This document shows, piece after piece, positions 32,297 through 40,690 of a stretch of DNA of 47,221 bases. Position 1 is the stretch's first letter; the number at the start of each line of letters is the position of its first letter. The notes beneath the pieces are model-generated. The model ran no database searches and was not told the DNA's origin. It saw nothing but the letters and a program-made list of their open reading frames with translations. Made by a program: the position numbers and the translations under genes. Origin of the DNA: Methanobacteriota archaeon (GTDB lineage Archaea; Thermoplasmatota; Thermoplasmata; RBG-16-68-12; JAFNFQ01); assembly GCA_017885655.1 (NCBI GenBank), contig JAFNFQ010000060.1, positions 1-47,221 on the forward strand, given 5' to 3'.

Positions 32297-34477
32297 ATGT
32301 CAAGGACCTCAGCGCTTGCTCTGACCCTCTGTATAGTCTTCATCTCGCTTGGGGTCACGCTCAGCCCTCCCAGGGCCGCGGGTGCGCAGCCTGACCTTAA
32401 GCTCTACAAGACCGCGAGTGCCAGCGTCGTCACGCCCGGCGACTCCCTCACATACCAGATCTTCTTCCATAATCTCGGACCGCAAACATCCAATGCGGTA
32501 TGGATAAACGATACACTACCCTCCGAGGTCATCTATGTCAACGACACGGCCTATCTCCATTACAGCGCCGGTGTTGGCTACTTTGAATACAGCATTTTGC
32601 TGGGCAACGTTCTCCACGTCAAATTCAATCAAGTGCCTGCGGGGAACCACAGCTTCGTGACATACGTCACGATAGAAAACTCGGTGTTCGATGGACAGGT
32701 GCTCACGAACAGAGCATCGATGAACTACACCAGCAGTGGGGGCAGGCTCCAGCCGCAAGTGAACGCGACGGCATCCGTGACCGTCTCGATGCCTGTCCCG
32801 CAACTCGGCAAGTCTGTCGAGTACGATTCCCGTGACCCGTCCAGACTGAATTTCACTCTGACCGTTGGGAATGCGGGTTCAGCCACAGCTCTGAGCGTAT
32901 GGGTGAACGACACCCTACCCGCGGGCGTTCAATATGTATCGTTTCAGGCTCCGCCCGGCGTGACATGCGCGGAGAATCCGCCCGGAACAGTTGCCTGCTT
33001 CCGCGGCAACTTCGCGGCTGGGAGTGAAGTGTGGAGGATAATGGCGAAGGTGACGGCACTTGTTCCGCCTGATGTTCCTGTGGTCAATTGGGCGTTCCTC
33101 AACGCGACGGATCAGGATGGCTCCCTGTTGCCTCAGCTGTCCGCAAGCGCGTCCTTCACGAGCCGGACGGCAGTGATCGGGCTCGCCAAAATCGTGGATC
33201 AGAGGAGGGCAATACCAGGCAGCAACCTTCACTACTTCATCTACTATAACAGCTCGGGCCCGTTGCTCGCGAGAAATGTCTGGATAAACGATACCCTTCC
33301 TACCGGCGTGAGCGTCGTGAGCGTGAATCCAACTCCTGTCCTGAACTCCTCAGGGCACGTCAATTGGTACTTCTCGAACGTGAGCACCGGTCCCCATGCA
33401 GTGAATATCGAGGTCTCATTATCCACGAGCTTGGGCAACGGCGTCGTGCTCACCAACCAGGTTACGATGGATTACTTCGACCAGATAGGCCGGAAAAGAC
33501 CGAGGTCGACCCAGAGCGCCTCCACGACGGTGACCTTCGACATTCCGTCGATACGGCTCGTGAAGACCGCGAATGTCGTTGAGGTGGCACCCGGCGGGCA
33601 GGTGCTGTACACGATCTACTACAACAACACCGGGAACGCCATGGCGAAGACCGTCACCATAGAGGACACGCTTCCGGCGGGCGTCCAGATAATCGCCGCG
33701 GACCCTGCATACTCCAGCTTCTCCGCGAACCATTACTTCTGGAACCTGCAAAACATCCCGCCCGGGTCATATATGATATCCATCACCATCAGGGTGGACG
33801 AGGGGGTGGCAGACGGCACCACGCTCACGAACACCGCCTCGATCACGTACACCGATTCGTTCGGTCAGGTGGTGGGAAGCAACTTCATGAGCGTGATTGT
33901 CACCGTCAGGAGAAGTGTGCCGCCGCCTCCGGACGATGGAGAGGGCCCGCGTGGGGACAACACCGTGCTTTATCTGGTCGCGGCCATCGTTGTCACTCTG
34001 ATCGCCATAATCGGCCTGTGGTTCTTCGTCGTCCGCCGCGGAGGTGACGCCGTGATAGACGACGTTTTCCTCCTGCACAGGGACGGTCTGCTGATCAGGC
34101 ACTTCACGCGCAAGCTGAACCCGGAGGTGGATTCAGACATCCTCGGCGGCATGCTGATCGCCGTGCAGAACTTCGTCAACGAATCTTTCGCCTCCGACAA
34201 GGGACTCGCGACGGAAGGCGGGCTGGACGAACTCAAGTTCGGCAAGTACAGCATACTCATCGCGAGGGGGAAACACGTTGTCATGGCGGCTGTTGTGCTC
34301 GGGGGCAAGACTGTGAACACCGTGAAGGAGATCAAGGCGGCGATTGAGGACCTCGAAAGAAACCTCGGTAAGGTTCTCGAAAAGTGGAGCGGGGACATGG
34401 GCCAGGTAGAGACTGCGGATAAGTACATGCAGGATCTGTTGGCGGGAAAGTACAAGGGGAAGGCGAAATCGCCTTAG
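32297..34477 (+). CDS. DUF11 surface protein with cytoplasmic roadblock/longin-like domain (paralogue)
   Basis: The 726-residue protein has a Sec signal (TSALALTLCIVFISLGVTLS), four DUF11-type repeats (VWINDTLPSEV, VWVNDTLPAGV, VWINDTLPTGV, VTIEDTLPAGV), a proline linker PPPPDDGEG, a membrane helix (LYLVAAIVVTLIAIIGLWFFV) and the shared cytoplasmic domain IDDVFLLHRDGLLIRHFTR, VDSDILGGMLIAVQNFVNES, LDELKFGKYSILIARG. N-glycosylation-type N-x-S/T sites are abundant in the ectodomain. ATG at 32297 follows GCGGGGAAA and gives a normal signal peptide. Same orientation as the GTPase 63 nt downstream. Confidence 0.82.
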   Translation: MSRTSALALTLCIVFISLGVTLSPPRAAGAQPDLKLYKTASASVVTPGDSLTYQIFFHNLGPQTSNAVWINDTLPSEVIYVNDTAYLHYSAGVGYFEYSILLGNVLHVKFNQVPAGNHSFVTYVTIENSVFDGQVLTNRASMNYTSSGGRLQPQVNATASVTVSMPVPQLGKSVEYDSRDPSRLNFTLTVGNAGSATALSVWVNDTLPAGVQYVSFQAPPGVTCAENPPGTVACFRGNFAAGSEVWRIMAKVTALVPPDVPVVNWAFLNATDQDGSLLPQLSASASFTSRTAVIGLAKIVDQRRAIPGSNLHYFIYYNSSGPLLARNVWINDTLPTGVSVVSVNPTPVLNSSGHVNWYFSNVSTGPHAVNIEVSLSTSLGNGVVLTNQVTMDYFDQIGRKRPRSTQSASTTVTFDIPSIRLVKTANVVEVAPGGQVLYTIYYNNTGNAMAKTVTIEDTLPAGVQIIAADPAYSSFSANHYFWNLQNIPPGSYMISITIRVDEGVADGTTLTNTASITYTDSFGQVVGSNFMSVIVTVRRSVPPPPDDGEGPRGDNTVLYLVAAIVVTLIAIIGLWFFVVRRGGDAVIDDVFLLHRDGLLIRHFTRKLNPEVDSDILGGMLIAVQNFVNESFASDKGLATEGGLDELKFGKYSILIARGKHVVMAAVVLGGKTVNTVKEIKAAIEDLERNLGKVLEKWSGDMGQVETADKYMQDLLAGKYKGKAKSP

Positions 34478-34540
34478 CCCGCGAGGGAATGTTTATAGGG
34501 CGGCCAGGCCAATATCTTCATCAGGGTTCGAGGACGGCAG

Positions 34541-35371
34541 ATGGCACAGGAATTCCTCAAGCGCAAGGTCCTCCTTCTCGGGGACGGCGCCGTCGGCAAG
34601 ACATCCTTGGTCCGTAGATTCGTGGTGGACAAGTTCAGCGACGACTACATCACGACCATAGGGGCGAAGGTGACGAAGAAGGACATGCGCGTCCAGACTG
34701 GGATGGACGTGTTCGACATCAGTCTCATCCTGTGGGATGTTCTCGGGCAGAGAGGATTTCACGCCGTGCAGAACAGCTCATTCCAGGGGGCAAGAGGGGT
34801 CATCCTCGTCTACGACATGACCCGGCCCGAGACCGCGGAGAGCCTCAAGACCTACTGGTTGCCGCGGCTGAAGGAGGTCGCCGGCGAGATCCCTCGAATT
34901 CTGTTCGCAAACAAGGTTGACCTGGTGGGCGAACGCAGCATGGCGGAGGAGAAGGTCAGCTGGCTCGCGGCCGAACTTGGCTGCGATTTCTACCTCACGA
35001 GCGCGAAGACGGGGGAGAACGTGGAACGGGGGATCGGGACCCTGGCGACGGAGCTCATAAAGGCCAGGCAGATGGAGATATCTTACCTCTCAGAGCTTTC
35101 CGGCGAAATCGTCAACTCCGACACTGTCGGAGTGGCGGACATGATCATGGTCGACTTCTGCAACGACTTCGGCGGCATAGAGGCCGGAACGCCCGTCCTG
35201 AGGGAACAGTTCACTCGGGCGGGTCTCGATGTGAAGAATCCTACAGCGGACAGTCTCGTGAGGGCCATAGATCTGCTTGCTGATGTGGAGAGCAGTTTTA
35301 AGCCCGCATCGGAGGTCGAGAAGGCGAAGACGAGGCGTCTCGGCTGGGTCAATGGGCTCGGAAAGCCTTGA
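34541..35371 (+). CDS. Ras/Rab-like small GTPase with C-terminal extension
   Basis: The 276-residue protein carries a complete Ras-superfamily G domain: G1 G14-DGAVGKTS, switch I threonine in YITTIGAK, G3 WDVLGQ (65-70, catalytic Gln kept), G4 NKVD (124-127) and G5 TSAKTG (~153-158). A further ~100 residues (ADMIMVDFCNDFGG, GTPVLREQFTRAGLDV, SLVRAIDLLADVE) form an extra domain of unknown type; no prenylation cysteine is present. Start ATG follows GAGG; box A gtttatagg (34489-34497) gives a ~24-nt leader. Position after three genes with a roadblock/longin-like domain suggests these are its regulators or membrane receptors (inference). Confidence 0.88.
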   Translation: MAQEFLKRKVLLLGDGAVGKTSLVRRFVVDKFSDDYITTIGAKVTKKDMRVQTGMDVFDISLILWDVLGQRGFHAVQNSSFQGARGVILVYDMTRPETAESLKTYWLPRLKEVAGEIPRILFANKVDLVGERSMAEEKVSWLAAELGCDFYLTSAKTGENVERGIGTLATELIKARQMEISYLSELSGEIVNSDTVGVADMIMVDFCNDFGGIEAGTPVLREQFTRAGLDVKNPTADSLVRAIDLLADVESSFKPASEVEKAKTRRLGWVNGLGKP

Positions 35372-36899
35372 CCATGTAGGGCTCCTCGAGAACGTACCCC
35401 AACCGCCTGTAGTAGTCCCTTGCGCCGACACCGCTCGTGACCTTCAGCAGATCCGCATCAAGCTCCTCGGAGGCGATCCTCTCGCATTCTGCCACGAGCC
35501 TGCGGCCGTGTCCTTGGTGCTGCCATTTGTCCTCCGGCGGTTCCTCAAAGGGGACCACCTCGCCAAACACCTTCAGCTCGCGGAGGAATGTCCCGGAGGC
35601 ACATGATCGCATCCTCAGGTAACCGACGAGGGTCTCGCCATCAACATGCTCGAGGGAAAGGAAGGTCTCGCTCCCGCCAGAAGCCCCATAGTCAGTCCGG
35701 CGGAGCACGATGTCATCGGCATGCATCGATCTGTTGGTCAGCCCGACCTCCCTGCATCTGATGCACCTGCACTTCTCTCCCGCACGGGCAAGTTCCCGCC
35801 TCGCGAGGTCCCGCAGGTGACCCTTGTCCAGGCCCGCCTCTATCGAGCTGACTTCGATCTCCCGCTGGATGCGCTGGATGCGCACCCAGGGCGGGACCAT
35901 GCTCTTCACTCGAGCGATGAGGCGGACTGCATCTTCGGTGGTCAGGGGAGCGTACTCGCCCCTCTTCCACATGTCGTACAGGCCGGTGCCCTTGAGCACC
36001 ACTGTCGGATAGATCTTGAGCATGTCGGGTCTAAAGGACTCATCGCTGAATATGGTATGGAAGGACTCCATGTCGCCATCGAAATCGGCGCCAGGCAGAC
36101 CGGGCATCATGTGATAGCCGACTTTCAGGCCCGCATCCTTCGCCTTGGCCGTAGCAGCGCGCACATGCGCAGTCGTGTGCCCTCGGTTCGCGCGCGCCAG
36201 CAGCTCGTCGCTGACGCTCTGCACGCCGAACTCGACCCGCGTGACCCCGAGGCGCATGGAATGCCGGATCTGCTCATCAGAGAAGCAATCGGGCCTCGTC
36301 TCCACGGTCAGCCCGACGCAACGCGACCCGGCAAGCTCATTCAGCGTTTGCGCTTCTCGCAGATTCGCGGAGGGGCCTTCGTTCATCGCATCGAGGCATC
36401 TCTGCACGAATCCTTCCCTGTAATCGGGCCTCAGGTTGGTGAATGTCCCTCCGAGGATTATCAGCTCTATCTTGTCGGTAGGGTGACCCATGGCTTCAAG
36501 CTGGCGTAGTCTCGCCGAGGTCTGACCGAAAGGATCGTAGTCGTGTTGCGCTGCCCTCATGGCGGCGGGTTCCCTGCCGGTGTATGATTGAGGGGTACCG
36601 ACAGCGGGCCCGCCGGGACAGTAGAGGCACCTTCCATGCGGACACGGGAACGGCGCGGTCATCACCGCGACAACCGCGACGCCGGAGGCCGACCTGGTCC
36701 TTTTGATTTTCAGGAGGTCTTTCATCCTCTCGCGGAGTTCAGGAGATGCGTGGCTGAGGATTTCGGAATCGCTAGGGACATGCTCCAGGCCATGCTGGCC
36801 GCAGAGTTTGATCTTCGCCCTGTGAAGTTCCTCCTTGGTCCTGATGCCCTCGGCTGCAATCTTCGTGAGGAGTTCGCTGAAGAAAGGATTGGTCGTCAT
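35349..36899 (-). CDS. elp3: Elp3 tRNA uridine carboxymethyltransferase (radical SAM + GNAT)
   Basis: The 516-residue protein has the Elp3 radical-SAM cysteines C86-x4-C91-x2-C94 (PCPHGRCLYCPGG), the FGQTSARLRQLEAMGHPTDKIELIILGGTF segment in its usual order, YHMMPGLPG, YPTVVLKGTGLYDMW, and a C-terminal GNAT domain (HQGHGRRLVAECERIA, Y-Y-R-R-L-G-Y). It forms cm5U at wobble U34 of tRNA. Its ATG overlaps the stop of an upstream winged-helix gene (ATGA). The 3' end overlaps the GTPase by 23 nt, convergent. Confidence 0.9.
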   Translation of the reverse strand: MTTNPFFSELLTKIAAEGIRTKEELHRAKIKLCGQHGLEHVPSDSEILSHASPELRERMKDLLKIKRTRSASGVAVVAVMTAPFPCPHGRCLYCPGGPAVGTPQSYTGREPAAMRAAQHDYDPFGQTSARLRQLEAMGHPTDKIELIILGGTFTNLRPDYREGFVQRCLDAMNEGPSANLREAQTLNELAGSRCVGLTVETRPDCFSDEQIRHSMRLGVTRVEFGVQSVSDELLARANRGHTTAHVRAATAKAKDAGLKVGYHMMPGLPGADFDGDMESFHTIFSDESFRPDMLKIYPTVVLKGTGLYDMWKRGEYAPLTTEDAVRLIARVKSMVPPWVRIQRIQREIEVSSIEAGLDKGHLRDLARRELARAGEKCRCIRCREVGLTNRSMHADDIVLRRTDYGASGGSETFLSLEHVDGETLVGYLRMRSCASGTFLRELKVFGEVVPFEEPPEDKWQHQGHGRRLVAECERIASEELDADLLKVTSGVGARDYYRRLGYVLEEPYMVKAFRAH

Positions 36900-37207
36900 G
36901 CGTACATGGGCCCCTCGTAGTCCTTGACCGCCTGCTTCCTCCCGCCCGACTGCTTGTAGCGCCTCCGCTGCGAGGGCTTGATGCCGGTGAAGTGGAAGTC
37001 CGAGCGGAGCAGTCTGATAAAGGTCCTGTCCGGCAGGGGTTCCAGCTCGACTATCCCTCGTTGTACGAAGGACTTGATGACCCTGTCGAGCCGGTCGCGC
37101 TTGATCTTCAGCTCCCTCACCAGATCCTCGACCGTGACCGGGTATACCTCGAGCAGGTACCTGAGGATCCTCTCCTCGATCGACCCGTTTAGCACTTCGA
37201 CCGGCAT
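36896..37207 (-). CDS. Winged-helix-like protein coupled to elp3
   Basis: The 103-residue product has an N-terminal helix-turn-helix-like part (IEERILRYLLEVYPVTVEDLVRELKIKRDRLDRVIKSFVQRGIVEL) followed by a basic tail (PSQRRRYKQSGGRKQAV). The ATG lies about 30 nt after a box A ggcttaagtcc (about 37232-37240, minus strand). It is translationally coupled to Elp3, so a role in tRNA or RNA recognition is as likely as DNA binding; no direct evidence for either. Confidence 0.75.
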   Translation of the reverse strand: MPVEVLNGSIEERILRYLLEVYPVTVEDLVRELKIKRDRLDRVIKSFVQRGIVELEPLPDRTFIRLLRSDFHFTGIKPSQRRRYKQSGGRKQAVKDYEGPMYA

Positions 37208-37286
37208 GATAGGACAGCACCGCCGGCGTCGGACTTAAGCCTTTTCGCGAAATCGCTGGATGTTGGCCGCCGTGTCAGCTCGTCGC

Positions 37287-37565
37287 TCAGCCGTACATCG
37301 TCTGCGGCTTCTCGGGCTTCTTCTCTTCTTCCACGGCCTGGATGACATCTATCGCGATTATCATGTGGCAGGGTATGAGTCTGATACGGCCCGCCATGTC
37401 CTTGTGGCTCTCGTCCAACTCCATGACTATGGCGTCGTCGGGACCGATCGTCGCGTACCCCTTGAAGACGCCATGAGTGAGAAGCGGCTTCTCGCGGGTC
37501 TCCATGCTCTCTATCCGGTATCTTGACCCCTTAGTCAGCGACACGCTTTCCTCACCAGGGCTCAT
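37287..37565 (-). CDS. Small conserved archaeal protein, 92 aa
   Basis: Opens with TKGSRYRIESMETREKPLLT and contains 'GVFKGYATIGPDDAIVMELDESHKD', 'GRIRLIPCHMIIAIDVIQ', a strand-rich pattern reminiscent of an Sm-like barrel (inference). It is coupled to the HTH gene upstream (ATGA at 37562-37565), and I recall similar small archaeal proteins of unknown function. The C-terminal tail is Lys/Glu-rich. Confidence 0.75.
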   Translation of the reverse strand: MSPGEESVSLTKGSRYRIESMETREKPLLTHGVFKGYATIGPDDAIVMELDESHKDMAGRIRLIPCHMIIAIDVIQAVEEEKKPEKPQTMYG

Positions 37566-38029
37566 TTCCCCGCCTCCTCGTTCTCCGACAGGTTCTGCAG
37601 GTGTTCCACGGTCTTGCGGTAATTCTCCATCGCTATCTCTACGTTGGATTCGACGAAGTTCCAGGCCTTCGCGATGTTCCCGTAGCGTATCCTGTACCCT
37701 TTCTTCGGCTCTCCGCCCTTCTGCGGCACATCGACCTCGTCCAGCAGGTCGAGGCTCTTCAGCTTGTTGATGTGGCGGTAAATCGTCGGTTTCGTCGTGT
37801 GCAGCTTGGCGGCGAGCTGCTCAACTGTCCACCCCTTGTCCATCCGCCTGAGGAAGCAATTGACAAAGAGGCTGTGCGGGACGCTCTCGTTCAGGTTTCT
37901 CGCCTTCGTCTTGGGGTCGTAGCCTTTGGGGATGTAGCCGATCTGACTCAGGAAAAGGGCTGCGACTTCATCCAGATCCTTCAGGGGGGTCAGAGGGGTA
38001 TTGCTGACGACAACGATCTCGAAAGACAT
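37562..38029 (-). CDS. HTH transcription regulator (ArsR-like)
   Basis: The 155-residue protein contains a winged-helix region: WTVEQLAAKLHTTKPTIYRHINKLKSLDLL, then DVPQKGGEPKKGYRIRYG as the wing. The N-terminal ~70 residues include SNTPLTPLKDLDEVAALFLSQIGYIPKGYDP. The ATG at 38029 is chosen by the box A gctttatttcc (about 38052-38061, minus strand) 25-30 nt upstream. Transcribed with the 92-aa protein. Confidence 0.8.
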   Translation of the reverse strand: MSFEIVVVSNTPLTPLKDLDEVAALFLSQIGYIPKGYDPKTKARNLNESVPHSLFVNCFLRRMDKGWTVEQLAAKLHTTKPTIYRHINKLKSLDLLDEVDVPQKGGEPKKGYRIRYGNIAKAWNFVESNVEIAMENYRKTVEHLQNLSENEEAGK

Positions 38030-38099
38030 CAGAATCCTTCCTTGGTCTGGCTGGAAATAAAGCAGCGCTTTTATGAATTTAACGGTGCGGCTTCCAAAA

Positions 38100-40061
38100 T
38101 CAGGGCCGCCGGTCGTCAAATCGTGAGCCCGGCGGGTTTCTCCCGCGCGCGCCTTTCTTCCTGAACAACAGGAAGCCCACGAGAATCCACTCGAAGACTA
38201 GGGAGACCATCAATAGCAAGGCCATGGGCCAATAGGGCCCGAACAACGACGTGCCGTCGCGCCCCCCGTCGGCGTCTTCCCCGAGATAGAGGTCCACGAT
38301 GAACGAGCCAAACCCTTGATAGCGGAGCGTGAACTCAAGGCTTGCCGATCGTCCCCCTTCATCGGCTTCCACTTTCAAGCGGTCCCCATTCTTGATCCAG
38401 ACCGGATAGACCACGTCGATTGCGTAGGATCCACTGGAGGTTGACGTCGTCACATTCTGGCCGGTCCTCAGATTGGTGACCCTCACTGTTGCGCCGTCTA
38501 CGGGATTCCCCGATGAGTCGCGCACGATGCCGTGGATTCTCAGCACGGCCGTGGCCTGGATGTCCCTGAAGGAGGTGGAGTTGATCGTCCCCTGGGCTTG
38601 ACGGAAATAGAGGTAGAAATCGTAGATTCCAGGATACGGGAGCGAGACATTCTCGGTGTAGTACACGCCCGCTGAGACGGCGTACGTGAGGCTCGCGAGG
38701 AGCGAATCCCCTACGTACTCATCGACTATGACATCGCCAGGCCCTGACGCGTGGAACAGGATTCTGGCGTTGTCCAGCCTCAAGTCGGAGTCGAGATCCT
38801 CTGGTGTGAGCGTCGCGGTGAATGCCACGCGCGGGCGGGTCGAATTGTGGTAAGTCCTCAGATGTTCATCCCATAGGCTGTCCTGACTGAGGGCGAGCTG
38901 GCCATAGTCCTTCATCTTCGATCCCATTGTCCAAGGATACCAGAGGGATAGGCCGGTCGCGTTCCTTGCCTTGACGCAATTGATAGCGCCGGTCAGGTTC
39001 ATGTGCCTCTCGTGCACGACAGCGCTCTGGACGGCCGCCTCCAGTTCCACGGCCGCCGACAGCACGCGCCCGCTTTGAACGAGAGTCCTCGTCTTCGTGG
39101 CAACATCCGAGAGATCGTAGTCCTCCCCCGCCATGGGGGAGCTGCACTGGTTACTTTCATAGTGCTCGCTCTCGTTCCTCGCTCGAACCACTGAGTCCAC
39201 GAAGTACGGCAGGGAGGAGTTCACCGCCGTAACGAAGCCGTTCAGGCTGGAGACTACCCCTGTCAGCATGCTCGAGTTGACCAGCGCCATGGTAACGGAA
39301 TAGCTGGAGGCGTTCGGGTAGCTGTAACTGTCTATGTATCGGTCGACGAGAACGCTGCCGAACTGGACAGGATTCATGGCGGGGTTGGCGGTCAGAGCCC
39401 CCAGGATTGTGTCGTAGGGCCAGCCCTCAGCAGGCTCGTCCTTCTCCGATCCGACCATGTAGCTCACGTATGGGCTGGCCTGATACATGATTTCCAAGGT
39501 CATCCTGCAGGCATCGTTGGCCAGAATATCCAAAGGCCGGCCGAGGTATGTCCGTATGTCCGCCAATGCGTAGCCAAGCTCGATGGCGGTCATGTGGTCG
39601 TTCGGGTTGGGCGCATCATCGGTGGCGACCCCCTGCCATCCCAGCCCATGGTCCCAGATATCGAGGAAGTAACGGTCGGCAGGATATGCGGTAACAGCCC
39701 ATTTGACGAAATCCGACAAAGTCGTCGGATCAGCCATGTTCAGCTCGCCGAGGTCCTGCAATGCATTGCCCGCATCGGGCGTCATGTCCTTTTCCACGCG
39801 AAAACGTTTTGTCGTCGACCAATCTCCATACGATGTGTCATCGCTCGAACTCCTGTCGAACTGCACAACGATGTCGACGTCGTTCGTGGAGCCGACCTGG
39901 GCCATATGGAGGAAGTTGTCTATCCCCACGACCTCGAGATTGTTGTCGGCGTCGAGGTAAACCATGAAAGTCCACTTCGGGACCTGCGCGCTTGCGGGCC
40001 TGATTCCTGCCACAAGGCCGAGTAGCAGGAAGCCGAGGACGAGGGCGACGACCGACTTCAT
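38100..40061 (-). CDS. Secreted clostripain-family (C11) cysteine protease, membrane-anchored
   Basis: The 653-residue protein has a signal peptide (SVVALVLGFLLLGLVAG), the C11 catalytic pair H138 (LDIWDHGLGW) and C185 (ANDACRM) in their usual order, and a WTFMVYLDADNNLE strand that begins the caspase-like fold. A carboxypeptidase-regulatory-like Ig domain (VDGATVRVTNLRTGQN) precedes a C-terminal helix (LLLMVSLVFEWILVGFLLF) and a basic tail. ATG 40061 preferred over TTG 40064; box A ctctaaatac (about 40090-40099) sits about 30 nt upstream. It would act outside the cell. Confidence 0.85.
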   Translation of the reverse strand: MKSVVALVLGFLLLGLVAGIRPASAQVPKWTFMVYLDADNNLEVVGIDNFLHMAQVGSTNDVDIVVQFDRSSSDDTSYGDWSTTKRFRVEKDMTPDAGNALQDLGELNMADPTTLSDFVKWAVTAYPADRYFLDIWDHGLGWQGVATDDAPNPNDHMTAIELGYALADIRTYLGRPLDILANDACRMTLEIMYQASPYVSYMVGSEKDEPAEGWPYDTILGALTANPAMNPVQFGSVLVDRYIDSYSYPNASSYSVTMALVNSSMLTGVVSSLNGFVTAVNSSLPYFVDSVVRARNESEHYESNQCSSPMAGEDYDLSDVATKTRTLVQSGRVLSAAVELEAAVQSAVVHERHMNLTGAINCVKARNATGLSLWYPWTMGSKMKDYGQLALSQDSLWDEHLRTYHNSTRPRVAFTATLTPEDLDSDLRLDNARILFHASGPGDVIVDEYVGDSLLASLTYAVSAGVYYTENVSLPYPGIYDFYLYFRQAQGTINSTSFRDIQATAVLRIHGIVRDSSGNPVDGATVRVTNLRTGQNVTTSTSSGSYAIDVVYPVWIKNGDRLKVEADEGGRSASLEFTLRYQGFGSFIVDLYLGEDADGGRDGTSLFGPYWPMALLLMVSLVFEWILVGFLLFRKKGARGRNPPGSRFDDRRP

Positions 40062-40156
40062 CAACGATTAAAAAACTTCCAATCGTATTTAGAGCTATCG
40101 TGACGGACGCTACTGCCGGCGGCTGCCGATGCAGCGTTTTCCTCCATTTTCTGTAA

Positions 40157-40690
40157 TCAAGCCGCCGCAAGCAGGTCCTTGCCCGTCAGCAGGGAGTATA
40201 GCGAGACTCCGATGCCGTTGAGGCTCTCCTGCCCGCCTTCTTGGCGGTCGACCACGCAAACGACCCTGTCAATCGATGCGCCCTTCTCACGCAGGTTGAG
40301 TATGGCCTTCACAAGAGTCCCGCCGGTCGTGACCACGTCCTCGACGAACAGGATCTTCTCGCCTCTCACCATCTCGCCCTCGAAAGGCTTCTGGGTGCCG
40401 TGTTCCTTCTTCTCCTTCCTCACCATGATGTATGGAAGGTCGGTCTCGAGTGACACAGCGGCGGCGATCGGGACGGCACCTAGTTCCACCCCCGCTATCC
40501 TCGCGTAGCCGGAAGCATGCGGGGCCATGCCCCTCGCGATGATCCTCAACAAATTAGGGCGGGTGATCGCGGCCTTGATGTCGACGTAGTAACCGCTCCT
40601 TTTTCCCGACGTGAGGATGAAATCGCCATATTTCAGCGCACCGCATTTCCGCAACGCGTTCACAAACCACTTCTTGTCAATTCTATCCAT
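40157..40690 (-). CDS. pyrE: Orotate phosphoribosyltransferase
   Basis: The 177-residue protein has the PRPP-binding signature ILFVEDVVTTGGTLVKAI and FILTSGKRSGYYVDIK near the N terminus, with RKEKKEHGTQKPFEG in the flexible loop. It makes OMP from orotate and PRPP in pyrimidine synthesis. The start ATG directly follows the stop of carS, so the two are one operon. Confidence 0.92.
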   Translation of the reverse strand: MDRIDKKWFVNALRKCGALKYGDFILTSGKRSGYYVDIKAAITRPNLLRIIARGMAPHASGYARIAGVELGAVPIAAAVSLETDLPYIMVRKEKKEHGTQKPFEGEMVRGEKILFVEDVVTTGGTLVKAILNLREKGASIDRVVCVVDRQEGGQESLNGIGVSLYSLLTGKDLLAAA

